This document shows positions 1 to 7,404 of a stretch of 18,641 bases of DNA, piece by piece. The notes below the pieces were generated by a model. It did no database searches. It had not been told where the DNA came from and worked only from the letters and a program-made list of their open reading frames with translations. Each line of letters opens with the position of its first letter. The stretch's first letter is position 1. The DNA is taken from contig JAZNPQ010000071.1 in NCBI GenBank assembly GCA_045589735.1, positions 1 to 18,641 on the forward strand, written 5' to 3'. Origin of the DNA: RGIG3994 sp045589735 (GTDB lineage Bacteria > Bacillota > Clostridia > Oscillospirales > CAG-272). A program made the translations under genes and the position numbers.

Positions 1-27
1 CTTGCGAGCAAGCATTTTTGCTCATGG

Positions 28-33
28 TATAAT
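28..33 (+). promoter_or_regulatory. Extended -10 promoter of nadE
   Basis: TATAAT lies at 28-33 and is preceded by TGG at 25-27, giving a TGn extended -10 element. No convincing -35 hexamer sits 17 bp upstream, which suits an extended -10 promoter. The inverted repeat GAGCAA-N6-TTGCTC (6-11 and 18-23) occupies the spacer and could be an operator or the remains of an upstream terminator. The expected transcript starts near 40 and runs about 60 nt to the nadE start. Confidence 0.6.
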
Positions 34-47
34 ACGCAGTACGTCTC

Positions 48-77
48 GCTTCGCGATACTCGGAGCTTCGCGATACT
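48..77. repeat. 13-bp direct repeat in the nadE leader
   Basis: The sequence GCTTCGCGATACT occurs at 48-60 and again at 65-77, a 17-bp period with a 4-bp spacer. Both copies fall between the predicted nadE transcription start and its ribosome binding site. No function is evident. Confidence 0.7.
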
Positions 78-98
78 TAATTTATTTCGGAGGTAAGT

Positions 99-2006
99 AT
101 GAAAAACGGATTTGTAAAATTTGCGGCGGCAATACCCGAACTCAAAATAGCGGATTGTCGGTATAACGCGGAAAAAATAATCGAGCTGGCAAAAGAAGCC
201 GCAGACAGCGGTGTTCTTATTGCGGCGTTTCCCGAGCTTTGTGTTACGGGATATTCTTGCTCCGACATTTTCTTCAGAGAAACGCTTTTAAAAGCGGCTG
301 AGCGTGAAATAGCAAATATTGCCGACGAGCTTTCAAGTGTTGACATTATGGTTTTTATAGGTACTCCTATATGTCTTATGAGTAAGCTGTACAATACTGC
401 CGCAGTTATATATCGCGGTAAGATTTTGGGAATCGTTCCAAAGACCTATCTGCCAAACTATAACGAATTTTACGAAGCAAGGCAGTTTACTCCTGCGCCC
501 CAAGGCGTGACCGATATAAAGTTTGCAGGACAGACCTGTCCTTTCGGTGCTGATATCGTTTTTGAACACGCATCTCTTGACGGGCTTAAAATATCTTCCG
601 AGATATGTGAGGATATATGGGCGCAGAATTCTCCGTCAGTTTCTCACTGTATGGCAGGCGCGACTGTTATAGTAAATCTGTCGGCGTCTCCCGAAAGCGT
701 TGGTAAGCCTGAATACAGGCGTAAGCTTGTCTGCGTACATTCCTCGCAGAATATTTGCGGTTACGTATATGCTTCGGCTGGCTCTGCCGAATCCACGACC
801 GACGGCGTATATTCGGGACATTCCTTTATTGCCGAGTGCGGAAGAATACTCGAAGAAAACGCTCCTTTCGAAAATAAAGCGCTCGTTATTTCGGAAATTG
901 ACGTATCCCGTATAATTTTTGAGAGAAACAAGCTCAGCGGATATGTTTGCGAAAGGAATAAGGATTACAGATATGTTCTCTTTGATTCGCCTATAAAGGA
1001 GACCTCGCTGACACGTAAATTTGCAATTCGTCCGTTCCTTCCGTCAAAAGATACAGACGGCGAGGACAGACTTAAATTTATACTCAATATGCAGGCTCAC
1101 GCGCTTGCCAAGCGTATACGCCACACAGGCTCAAAGAAGGCTGTTATAGGCGTTTCGGGGGGACTTGATTCAACCCTTGCGCTTATCGTTGCCGCAGAGA
1201 CAATGAAGCTTCTCGGTCGTCCTACGACAGATATTCTGTCGGTAACTATGCCTTGCTTTGGAACGGGGAAGAGAACCAAAGGAAACGCAGAAATGCTTTG
1301 CGAGTGCTTTGGGACTGAGCTTCGCACCGTTGATATTGCGGCATCCGTATCACAGCATCTTAAAGATATAGGACACGACGAAAACGTTTATGACGTAGCC
1401 TTTGAAAACGCACAGGCAAGAGAACGAACGCAGGTGCTTATGGATATTGCAAACAGCTGTGGCGGTATCGTTATCGGAACGGGAGATCTTTCCGAGATCG
1501 CACTTGGCTGGAGCACGTACAACGGTGACCATATGTCGATGTACGCAGTAAACTGCACGGTACCCAAGACCTTAATACGTTATATGGTCGGTATTTACGC
1601 AGATATTTGTAACGACGAAAGACTTGCTGCGGTGCTTCGTGATATCCTTGATACACCGGTCTCTCCCGAGCTTGTACCGTCAAAACCCGGTGAGATATCT
1701 CAAAAGACAGAGGAAATTATAGGTGACTATGACCTTCACGACTTCTTCCTCTACAATTTTATAAGATACGGATATACTCCCGATAAGCTTTACAGAATAG
1801 CGAGTATTGCGTTTGAGGGTGTATTTACCCCCGAATATATCAAAAAAACACTCACAACATTCATAAGACGTTTCTTTACACAGCAATTCAAACGATCCTG
1901 CTCTCCCGATGGCGTTAAGGTTGGAAGCGTCGCGCTGTCACCTCGCGCAGATTTGCGTATGCCGTCAGATGCGTCGTTTGACGAGTGGATTAACGATATA
2001 AAATAA
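99..2006 (+). CDS. nadE: Glutamine-dependent NAD(+) synthase
   Basis: A cytoplasmic two-domain enzyme for the last step of NAD synthesis: it amidates deamido-NAD+ using ATP and ammonia released from glutamine. The N-terminal half is a nitrilase-type glutaminase with the expected triad: E46 (FPELCVTGY), K115 (VPKTYLPNYNEF) and C170 (SSEICEDIW). The C-terminal half is the synthetase with the P-loop SGGLDST at 353-359 and the conserved region GTGDLSEIALGW. The length of 635 residues is normal for the fused form, so the enzyme looks complete and able to use glutamine. The start is fixed by GGAGG at 89-93. The gene is followed after 66 bp by the DUF1385 gene on the same strand; the two may be cotranscribed. 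No de novo or salvage NAD genes lie nearby. Confidence 0.95.
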   Translation: MKNGFVKFAAAIPELKIADCRYNAEKIIELAKEAADSGVLIAAFPELCVTGYSCSDIFFRETLLKAAEREIANIADELSSVDIMVFIGTPICLMSKLYNTAAVIYRGKILGIVPKTYLPNYNEFYEARQFTPAPQGVTDIKFAGQTCPFGADIVFEHASLDGLKISSEICEDIWAQNSPSVSHCMAGATVIVNLSASPESVGKPEYRRKLVCVHSSQNICGYVYASAGSAESTTDGVYSGHSFIAECGRILEENAPFENKALVISEIDVSRIIFERNKLSGYVCERNKDYRYVLFDSPIKETSLTRKFAIRPFLPSKDTDGEDRLKFILNMQAHALAKRIRHTGSKKAVIGVSGGLDSTLALIVAAETMKLLGRPTTDILSVTMPCFGTGKRTKGNAEMLCECFGTELRTVDIAASVSQHLKDIGHDENVYDVAFENAQARERTQVLMDIANSCGGIVIGTGDLSEIALGWSTYNGDHMSMYAVNCTVPKTLIRYMVGIYADICNDERLAAVLRDILDTPVSPELVPSKPGEISQKTEEIIGDYDLHDFFLYNFIRYGYTPDKLYRIASIAFEGVFTPEYIKKTLTTFIRRFFTQQFKRSCSPDGVKVGSVALSPRADLRMPSDASFDEWINDIK

Positions 2007-2037
2007 TACGCTTAATATCAAGTTAATATTTATATAG

Positions 2038-2043
2038 TACAAT
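2038..2043 (+). promoter_or_regulatory. Possible -10 element before the DUF1385 gene
   Basis: TACAAT at 2038-2043 lies in an AT-rich gap 30 bp before the TTG start. No good -35 hexamer or TGn extension is visible, so this is a weak candidate. The gene may simply be read through from nadE, since no terminator is visible between the two. Confidence 0.3.
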
Positions 2044-2072
2044 GTACCTACAACAATTAACGGAGGCATATT

Positions 2073-3164
2073 TTGAAGAAAAATAAAGAACAGAACTGTG
2101 CCCCATGCATAAAGACCTCAATAGGCGGTCAGGCGTTGCTTGAGGGAATTATGATGAGAGGACCGAAAAAAAGCTCAATGGCGGTTCGCAATCCTGAAAA
2201 TGAGATAGTCGTTGAAGAGATTGAAATAAAAGAAAAAAAACGGCCAAAGATAACAAAAATACCGTTTGTTCGCGGTGTGTTCAATTTTGTTGATTCTATG
2301 GCTGTCGGTTATAAGGCGCTTATGCGCTCTGCGGAGATATCTGGACTTGAGGAAGCCGAGGCAGAGATAGAGCGAGAAAAAGAAGAAAAGAAACGCGCCA
2401 AGGCAGCAAAAAAGGCTGAAAAATCGGGTAAAATACCGACCGATGAGCCTATATCAGATAGTTCCGAAGACACACAACCCGAAAAGAAAAAGGAGTCAGA
2501 CTCGCTGACCGGAATTATAATGGTGATAGGCACGCTTCTTGGCGTTCTGCTTGCCGTTGTCCTTTTCGTTGCGTTGCCTAATATAATTTGTACACTGATA
2601 CTTGGCGGCGGAGATCACCCTGTCTTGTATGCCGTTATTTCGGGTGTTATTAAGGTTATAATACTTATTCTTTATATGTGGCTTGTATCCTATATGAAGG
2701 ATATAAAACGTACATTTATGTACCACGGAGCCGAGCATAAAACCATTTTCTGTTATGAAAAAGGACTCGAGCTGACTGTTGAAAACGTAAGAAAGCAGAG
2801 CCGCTTCCACCCGAGATGCGGAACATCATTTTTGTTTTTAACGGTGTTCGTAAGTATTGTGATAATGATAATTGTCGGCGCACTGTTAAATTTTTGGCTT
2901 CCCGAAGAGATAATTGAATCGAAGCTGATTTATACGCTGATAAGAACAGGAATCGCTATACTTCTTGTTCCGCTTATGGCGGGTGCGGGATATGAGCTTA
3001 TAAAGCTTGCGGGCAAGCATGATAACGTATTCACAAGAATAATTTCGGCACCGGGACTTCTCATGCAGAGAATCACGACAAAAGAACCCGACGATTCTAT
3101 GATAGAATGCGCCATTGCCGCGGTAAAAGAGGTCATTCCCGAGGACGGAAGCGATAGGATATAA
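2073..3164 (+). CDS. yqhQ: DUF1385 (YqhQ-like) integral membrane protein
   Basis: Belongs to the DUF1385 family, whose B. subtilis member is YqhQ; the biochemical role is not established. Family signatures are GGQALLEGIMMRGP at 18-31, YHGAEHK at 217-223, HPRCGTSF at 246-253 and TTKEPDD at 335-341. The conserved histidines H218, H222 and H246 could bind metal, which is inference. Hydrophobic segments are near 147-177, 183-206, 252-275 and 285-303. A highly charged, low-complexity stretch (about 94-143, rich in E, K and A) sits before the first membrane segment and makes the protein longer than YqhQ. The start is TTG at 2073, set by CGGAGG at 2061-2066. In many Firmicutes the family lies near prmC, prfA and rpmE; here its neighbour is nadE. 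Confidence 0.88.
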   Translation: MKKNKEQNCAPCIKTSIGGQALLEGIMMRGPKKSSMAVRNPENEIVVEEIEIKEKKRPKITKIPFVRGVFNFVDSMAVGYKALMRSAEISGLEEAEAEIEREKEEKKRAKAAKKAEKSGKIPTDEPISDSSEDTQPEKKKESDSLTGIIMVIGTLLGVLLAVVLFVALPNIICTLILGGGDHPVLYAVISGVIKVIILILYMWLVSYMKDIKRTFMYHGAEHKTIFCYEKGLELTVENVRKQSRFHPRCGTSFLFLTVFVSIVIMIIVGALLNFWLPEEIIESKLIYTLIRTGIAILLVPLMAGAGYELIKLAGKHDNVFTRIISAPGLLMQRITTKEPDDSMIECAIAAVKEVIPEDGSDRI

Positions 3165-3165
3165 G

Positions 3166-3196
3166 AAAAAACTGTGGATCAATTCCACAGTTTTTT
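3166..3196. terminator. Bidirectional intrinsic terminator
   Basis: A perfect stem CTGTGGA (3172-3178) / TCCACAG (3184-3190) has the 5-nt loop TCAAT and is flanked by six A's and six T's that extend the helix. It serves the DUF1385 gene on + and the converging GME-fold gene on -, whose stop codon at 3195-3197 overlaps its edge. Confidence 0.92.
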
Positions 3197-3902
3197 ATAT
3201 AAAGAATATTGTTCCAACGTCATAAAGTTGGTTTGCTCCGAGCGACACTGCGGGTCTCCCGTGAGCTTTGCAAAAACTTTTTATAGCTTCACCGTCGGGA
3301 TGCAGATCTATATTTCCGCAGAAATAGGTATTAGCTCCGTCGTTTCCCGATGCTCCTCCGATAAAACCGTAATTACAGCCGTCAAGCCCAATGTGCCCCT
3401 GCGATATTTTGAGTACATCTATACCGTGCTTTTCTGCGGCTTTTGCGATTCCTTCGTCGGCTGTTATTATTGCGCCTTCCGAAACCTTACATACTGAGCA
3501 TTTTGTATAGCCTTGCTTTACGTTTACAAGTGTTGTTTTATTTTGATCTGCGTAATTTTTTATAAGCTCTGACATTGAATCAGTTCTTCCGAAAATATAA
3601 TTTCCGAGCTTTACGGCATTGAAAAGTATATCGCTTGGATATTTTTCGTTTATATTTTCGCTTGAGAAGAAAATTTCCATACCGGAAACGTCGCTTATAA
3701 TGTCAAGTACGTCTTTTGTTGCTTTATAATAATCTATGTGACAGAAAATTTTATCGCCAAGAAAGATCAGCATATCGGGGTGAGATGAAACCGATTCCGA
3801 CAGAGCAGAGAAGGGTGGCAATTCAAGTGTTTTAAAGCCGCGTTTGTTTAGTGCGTTTTTGCACTCGTTTGGCATTCTTTTATCAATTATTGTGTATTTC
3901 AT
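3195..3902 (-). CDS. GME-fold (DUF6873-like) protein
   Basis: A 235-residue soluble protein resembling the guanidino-group-modifying enzyme superfamily (arginine deiminase, amidinotransferase and DDAH fold), most like the DUF6873 branch. Supporting segments are HPDMLIF near 41-47, SEGAIITADEGIAKA at 141-155, GHIGLDG at 169-175, FIGGASG at 180-186 and FCGNIDLHPDG at 194-204. H170 may match the family's active-site histidine. The C-terminus (GANQLYDVGTIFFI) has no cysteine where GMEs usually carry the nucleophile, so activity is doubtful or uses another residue. There is no signal peptide or membrane segment. It lies downstream of rpmB, beyond the rpmB terminator, and has no clear Shine-Dalgarno site. 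Family assignment is from memory of the motifs; no substrate is assigned. Confidence 0.65.
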   Translation of the reverse strand: MKYTIIDKRMPNECKNALNKRGFKTLELPPFSALSESVSSHPDMLIFLGDKIFCHIDYYKATKDVLDIISDVSGMEIFFSSENINEKYPSDILFNAVKLGNYIFGRTDSMSELIKNYADQNKTTLVNVKQGYTKCSVCKVSEGAIITADEGIAKAAEKHGIDVLKISQGHIGLDGCNYGFIGGASGNDGANTYFCGNIDLHPDGEAIKSFCKAHGRPAVSLGANQLYDVGTIFFI

Positions 3903-3915
3903 ATTCTTTATTTAT

Positions 3916-3941
3916 AAAAAAAGGAACGCGTCGCGTTCCTT
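3916..3941 (-). terminator. Terminator of rpmB
   Basis: A 9-bp stem AAGGAACGC (3921-3929) / GCGTTCCTT (3933-3941) with a 3-nt loop is followed in the minus direction by seven U's (3922-3916). It ends 14 bp before the start of the next minus-strand gene, so that gene must rely on read-through or its own promoter. Confidence 0.9.
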
Positions 3942-3954
3942 CTTTTATTGTCAA

Positions 3955-4143
3955 TCAGTTAGCGCGGGTAACCTTGCCGGAGCGCATGCATCTGGAGCAT
4001 ACGTTTACGGTAGTGGGTGTGCCGTTAACTACAGCCTTAACTCTACGAATGTTGGGCTTCCAGGTTCTGTTTGTTTTACGGTTAGAGTGGGAAACGTTGT
4101 GACCGAATACAACACCCTTGCCGCAGATCTCACATTTTGCCAT
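3955..4143 (-). CDS. rpmB: Large-subunit ribosomal protein L28 (bL28)
   Basis: A 62-residue ribosomal protein of the 50S subunit. It begins MAKCEICGKG and keeps the zinc-binding cysteines C4, C7, C49 and C52 (CEIC and CSRC), so it is the zinc-containing (C+) form, with VSHSNRKTNRTWKPN as the family signature. The reading frame stays open upstream to an ATG at 4200, but the real start is the ATG at 4143: GGAGGA (complement of 4151-4156) lies 7 nt before it, and the protein then has family length. The gene is transcribed alone from a strong promoter at 4206-4234 and stops at a clear terminator. Confidence 0.96.
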   Translation of the reverse strand: MAKCEICGKGVVFGHNVSHSNRKTNRTWKPNIRRVKAVVNGTPTTVNVCSRCMRSGKVTRAN

Positions 4144-4205
4144 TTTTAGTTCCTCCTGTCGGTATTTAGATATATAATTTTTTATTTTTTTCAAATGCAC
4201 AATAG

Positions 4206-4234
4206 ATTATATCACATATCAAACAAAAATGCAA
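4206..4234 (-). promoter_or_regulatory. Promoter of rpmB
   Basis: On the minus strand TTGCAT (4234-4229) is separated by exactly 17 bp from TATAAT (4211-4206), with TGA just before the -10, a TGn extended element. It starts a leader of about 55 nt ahead of rpmB and separates rpmB from the upstream PurL-like gene, which has no visible terminator. Confidence 0.85.
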
Positions 4235-4260
4235 GTGTTTTTGATGATTTTTATAAAAAA

Positions 4261-5973
4261 TTATTCTGTAAATCCCAAAAAAGTGCCTTGAAGCTCATTT
4301 TTACTCTCAATTATGAAGGCTCCGTATGCTGAATTTACATCTTTTGCCTCTAAATTCAGCTTGACAGCTTCAGTTTCCATTGCTCTTGCCGTTCCTATTA
4401 CGTCTTTTCCGTTCACTGCGCGACAGGAAAGTATAAGACCGTACTTTTTTAGCTCTTCAATATAATCAAATAAAAGCTTTATATCGCGGAACTCGGCAAT
4501 GCCGTTTTTGTCGTTTCTCGGTGTCAGAAGATATACGCGGCTTTCTCTCAACGAAAATGTGTTCGGTATGATTTTTTCGGGCGTAGGAGCGACTGCCGTT
4601 GCGGAAATCGAAGGCGTATATGATACTTTGCAGCTTGAGCCGACAGAACGTACCGACAGCTCTGTTTGCGTACGGTAGAGACCTAACATGATTGCGAGAC
4701 TTTCGCCGAGCGTTTCCTTGTCTGCAAGGGGATTCACAGTTGACTCAAATGATGCTGTAATATCCTTTCGGCTGACTCCGCAGGAGATAAGTCTGGATAG
4801 TGCTTCAAGCACAACACCTATAGCATCGCTGTATGAGCGACAGGACTTCTTTGCGTTTGTTATGATGAGGCTTGACGAAAAGTTAACGTAATTTGCCGAC
4901 AAGCTCTCGGTAAATCCCATTACCGAAAAATCAGAGCAGGGAGCCGTATCTGATTTTTCGGAGTCTTTTACATTTATCGAACGACAGGCATATCTGTTTA
5001 TTTTAGATAAAAATACGGTTGAAAGCGATAGCGGATGTCCCATACCCGTGGATATTGTAAGCCTGTTTGTTGTGTTTGGGTGACCGAAAACAAAAGCTCC
5101 GAGCTCATGCTCCTTCGCCGCAATCAAGAACTCATTTGTAGATGAATTTGAAACTATAACTATAGCACAATTTTCAAAGCAGTCGAGTATAGCTGCAGAA
5201 GAAAAATTATATATCATTCCGGGGAGCGCAGATAGATTTATGAATGCTCCGGGAGCTAAAGACAGAACTGCGTCAAGCAGATTTCCGTTTTGTGTGAGTG
5301 TCACCGCTTTTATCTGCACTTTTGAACGTAGATTTAAGAAAAGTCCCGAAAGGATTGGCACTAAGCGTTCTGACGGCGTTTGATTGTTTGCTAAATTTAC
5401 AAATACGATAGAGTCTGAATTTTCTATAATCGAAGTGCTTTTGTAGTCTGAACGGTTGCTTTGCGGTACTATCGCAGAATTTCCGCTGAGCTTTGATCTT
5501 ATTAGCTTTGTCGCTATATTCCCGCAAACAGACGCTTCAAGGAGGGCGGAGTCTCCCGAATACATATTTACCAAAGTATCGTTGCTTGCGCAACAAAATT
5601 CACCGCAGCAAAGCTCTCCTGCTAAGGAAATATCTTCAAAAGAATAAGGCGGATTTTTGCCGAGCGCGGTAAGTTTGTCTTTCATATCCTCATAGCTTTC
5701 GCCTATATATGAGTTTTCGGTGTAAAGCTCGGTTATAAGCTGTTTTGACGCGCTTCTCGGCTCTACCGCGGCATAGCTGTCGATAAAGCACAGCTCCTCT
5801 GTCCCCGGGTCACGTCCTTCGTTATTGGCAAAATAGTCTTGGACTGTTTTAAGAAGATTGATGTCTGATTTAAGCTCCAAAAGCTGTTTTGTTTGAGCAA
5901 GCTCTTCGTCTGAGAAAAGACAAAATCCTTTTACGGTCGTATTTAAGTGTTGGTTTGTATAATAATCATTCAT
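4261..5973 (-). CDS. PurL-like pseudoenzyme (degenerate FGAM synthase relative)
   Basis: A 570-residue protein that follows the order of long-form phosphoribosylformylglycinamidine synthase (PurL, about 1,250 residues) without its active sites. Residues 21-70 match the PurL linker: SDEELAQTK, then DYFANNEGRDPGTEEL, FIDSY. Where PurL has W-S-D/E-HCRHTTF, this protein reads AAVEPRSASK. Residues 270-327 match the segment around the PurL AEEENLEA...VDI..DFL region. Residues 386-450 match the second AIRS-like half: LEALSRLISCGVSRKDIT, ASFE, LGESLAIMLGLYRTQTEL, then VGSSCKVS where PurL has IGGKDSMSG. The glutaminase domain is absent. The frame is open throughout and has a Shine-Dalgarno site AAAGGAG (5992-5986), so it is probably expressed rather than a fresh pseudogene. 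It lies 27 bp after mtaB, likely in one transcript. Function unknown; FGAM synthesis is very unlikely. Confidence 0.7.
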   Translation of the reverse strand: MNDYYTNQHLNTTVKGFCLFSDEELAQTKQLLELKSDINLLKTVQDYFANNEGRDPGTEELCFIDSYAAVEPRSASKQLITELYTENSYIGESYEDMKDKLTALGKNPPYSFEDISLAGELCCGEFCCASNDTLVNMYSGDSALLEASVCGNIATKLIRSKLSGNSAIVPQSNRSDYKSTSIIENSDSIVFVNLANNQTPSERLVPILSGLFLNLRSKVQIKAVTLTQNGNLLDAVLSLAPGAFINLSALPGMIYNFSSAAILDCFENCAIVIVSNSSTNEFLIAAKEHELGAFVFGHPNTTNRLTISTGMGHPLSLSTVFLSKINRYACRSINVKDSEKSDTAPCSDFSVMGFTESLSANYVNFSSSLIITNAKKSCRSYSDAIGVVLEALSRLISCGVSRKDITASFESTVNPLADKETLGESLAIMLGLYRTQTELSVRSVGSSCKVSYTPSISATAVAPTPEKIIPNTFSLRESRVYLLTPRNDKNGIAEFRDIKLLFDYIEELKKYGLILSCRAVNGKDVIGTARAMETEAVKLNLEAKDVNSAYGAFIIESKNELQGTFLGFTE

Positions 5974-6000
5974 ATTGAAATTATACTCCTTTCTTATTGT

Positions 6001-7302
6001 CTATACGATTTTACCTATTGCTATGCCGTCCTTTACGTCCTCTATTAGAACGCGCTCTGTCAAAGTCTGAAGCTTTTTATCGGTCATTACTTTTGTTTCG
6101 ATAAATGACGGAGTGTGACCGACCGAATATCCGTCGCCGTTCGTCTCAAAAAGCACGTCGAAGGTCTTTCCTGTCTGTGATTTTAGTATAGAATTTGTTA
6201 TTTCCTTTTGTACCGATATCAGATGAGATGTGCGGCTGTGAGCTATATCAGGGCGTACTTGACCGGTCATTTTTGCCGCGGGTGTACCTTCGCGTTTGCT
6301 GTATGTGAATATATGCGCGTTTAAGAATCCGACTTTTTTGCAGAATTCGACCGTCTCGTTGAAATCCGCATCGGTTTCACCCGGAAAAGCCGTTATTATA
6401 TCTGTTGTGAGCTGTACGTCGGGAAAGGCGTTTCTTAACAGAGATATGCCGTCAAGCGCCATTTTTGTGTTGTATTTTCTTTTCATAAGCGCAAGTATTT
6501 TGTCACATCCGCTTTGCATGGAAAGATGAAAATGCGGTGCTATAGATTTAAGATTTGAAATCTTATCGACAAAACGAGGCTTTATAAGCGATGGGTCAAG
6601 CGAACCGAGACGTATTCTCATTTGTCCTGAGGCTATTTTGTCGGCATCGCAGAGAAGGTCGCCAAGTCTGTATCCGTCAAGGTCGATACCGTAAGATGCA
6701 GTCTCAATGCCTGTAAGCACGACTTCCTTGCAGCCTATATCGGCAAGCCTTTGTATTTCCGACAGTACGGCGTCAGGCTCTTTTGAGCATATCTTTCCTC
6801 TTGCTCTTGGTATAATGCAGTAAGTACAGTGAGACTCGCAACCGTCCTCTATTTTTATATAAGCTCTGGTTCTCGGAAATTTTGATATTTGCATAGGCTC
6901 AAAGCCACGGGCGTCGAGTGACGGCAGGTTTATTTTTGCTTTTTCGGGCTTTTGTTTTCCTACAAGACTCATAGCCGCGTCTACCGTTTCAAGCTTGTTT
7001 CGTGAGCCGCAGACGTAATCTACTCCTTTTATTTCGGCGACCTTTTCGGGAGAGACCTGCGAGAAGCAACCTGTTGCTATTATTATTGCATTGGGATTTT
7101 CAGAGAGAGCGCGCCTTATAAACTGCCGTGATTTACGGTCGCTTTCGGCAGTCACGGTACAGGTGTTTATAATGTATACGTCACAAATATCCGATGGCTC
7201 GGAAATGACAAACCCCGTCTTTTCTGCGTACTCTGCAATAGCCTCGCTCTCGTATTGGTTGACCTTACATCCGAGAGTATATATACCGAGTGTGTATGGC
7301 AT
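6001..7302 (-). CDS. mtaB: tRNA t6A37 methylthiotransferase MtaB
   Basis: A radical-SAM methylthiotransferase that turns N6-threonylcarbamoyladenosine into ms2t6A at position 37 of tRNAs reading ANN codons. The 433 residues show all three parts: an N-terminal UPF0004 domain with auxiliary-cluster cysteines C12 (TLGCKVNQYES), C48 (NTCTVT) and C79 (GCFSQ); a radical-SAM CxxxCxxC motif at C155, C159, C162 (CESHCTYCIIPRARG); and a C-terminal TRAM-like tail. TLGCKVNQYES and the overall pattern fit MtaB better than MiaB or RimO. The start at 7302 follows AGGAGT (7312-7307). It is first in a minus-strand operon with the PurL-like gene. Confidence 0.94.
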   Translation of the reverse strand: MPYTLGIYTLGCKVNQYESEAIAEYAEKTGFVISEPSDICDVYIINTCTVTAESDRKSRQFIRRALSENPNAIIIATGCFSQVSPEKVAEIKGVDYVCGSRNKLETVDAAMSLVGKQKPEKAKINLPSLDARGFEPMQISKFPRTRAYIKIEDGCESHCTYCIIPRARGKICSKEPDAVLSEIQRLADIGCKEVVLTGIETASYGIDLDGYRLGDLLCDADKIASGQMRIRLGSLDPSLIKPRFVDKISNLKSIAPHFHLSMQSGCDKILALMKRKYNTKMALDGISLLRNAFPDVQLTTDIITAFPGETDADFNETVEFCKKVGFLNAHIFTYSKREGTPAAKMTGQVRPDIAHSRTSHLISVQKEITNSILKSQTGKTFDVLFETNGDGYSVGHTPSFIETKVMTDKKLQTLTERVLIEDVKDGIAIGKIV

Positions 7303-7330
7303 TATGACTCCTAAAGTTAGTATTTTCTAT

Positions 7331-7359
7331 ATTGTAGCACAAAATTATGAATAATTAAA
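7331..7359 (-). promoter_or_regulatory. Promoter of mtaB
   Basis: TACAAT (7336-7331) is preceded by TGC, an extended -10, with a 17-bp spacer to TTTAAT (7359-7354), a poor -35. The -35 overlaps the base of the preceding terminator stem, so termination of the kinase gene and initiation of mtaB share the same few bases. Confidence 0.6.
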
Positions 7360-7393
7360 GTCGGCAGAGTAATTTATCTTTACTTTGCCGACT
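7359..7393 (-). terminator. Terminator after the lipid kinase gene
   Basis: A 14-bp stem with one G-U pair (7359-7372 with 7380-7393, core AGTCGGCA/TGCCGACT) has a 7-nt loop. In the minus direction it is followed by a broken U tract (TTTAATTATT). The better T run (7395-7400) is on the + side, so it can also block transcription from that direction. Confidence 0.8.
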
Positions 7394-7404
7394 ATTTTTT
7401 ATTG

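Noticed and set aside
4144..4200. N-terminal extension of L28 from the ATG at 4200
   Set aside because: The extra 19 residues are untypical, and a good Shine-Dalgarno site lies before the ATG at 4143, which gives the normal length.
4261..5973. Functional purine-synthesis PurL
   Set aside because: The catalytic histidine/arginine motif, the GGKDS motif and the glutaminase domain are all missing, so it cannot be a working FGAM synthase.
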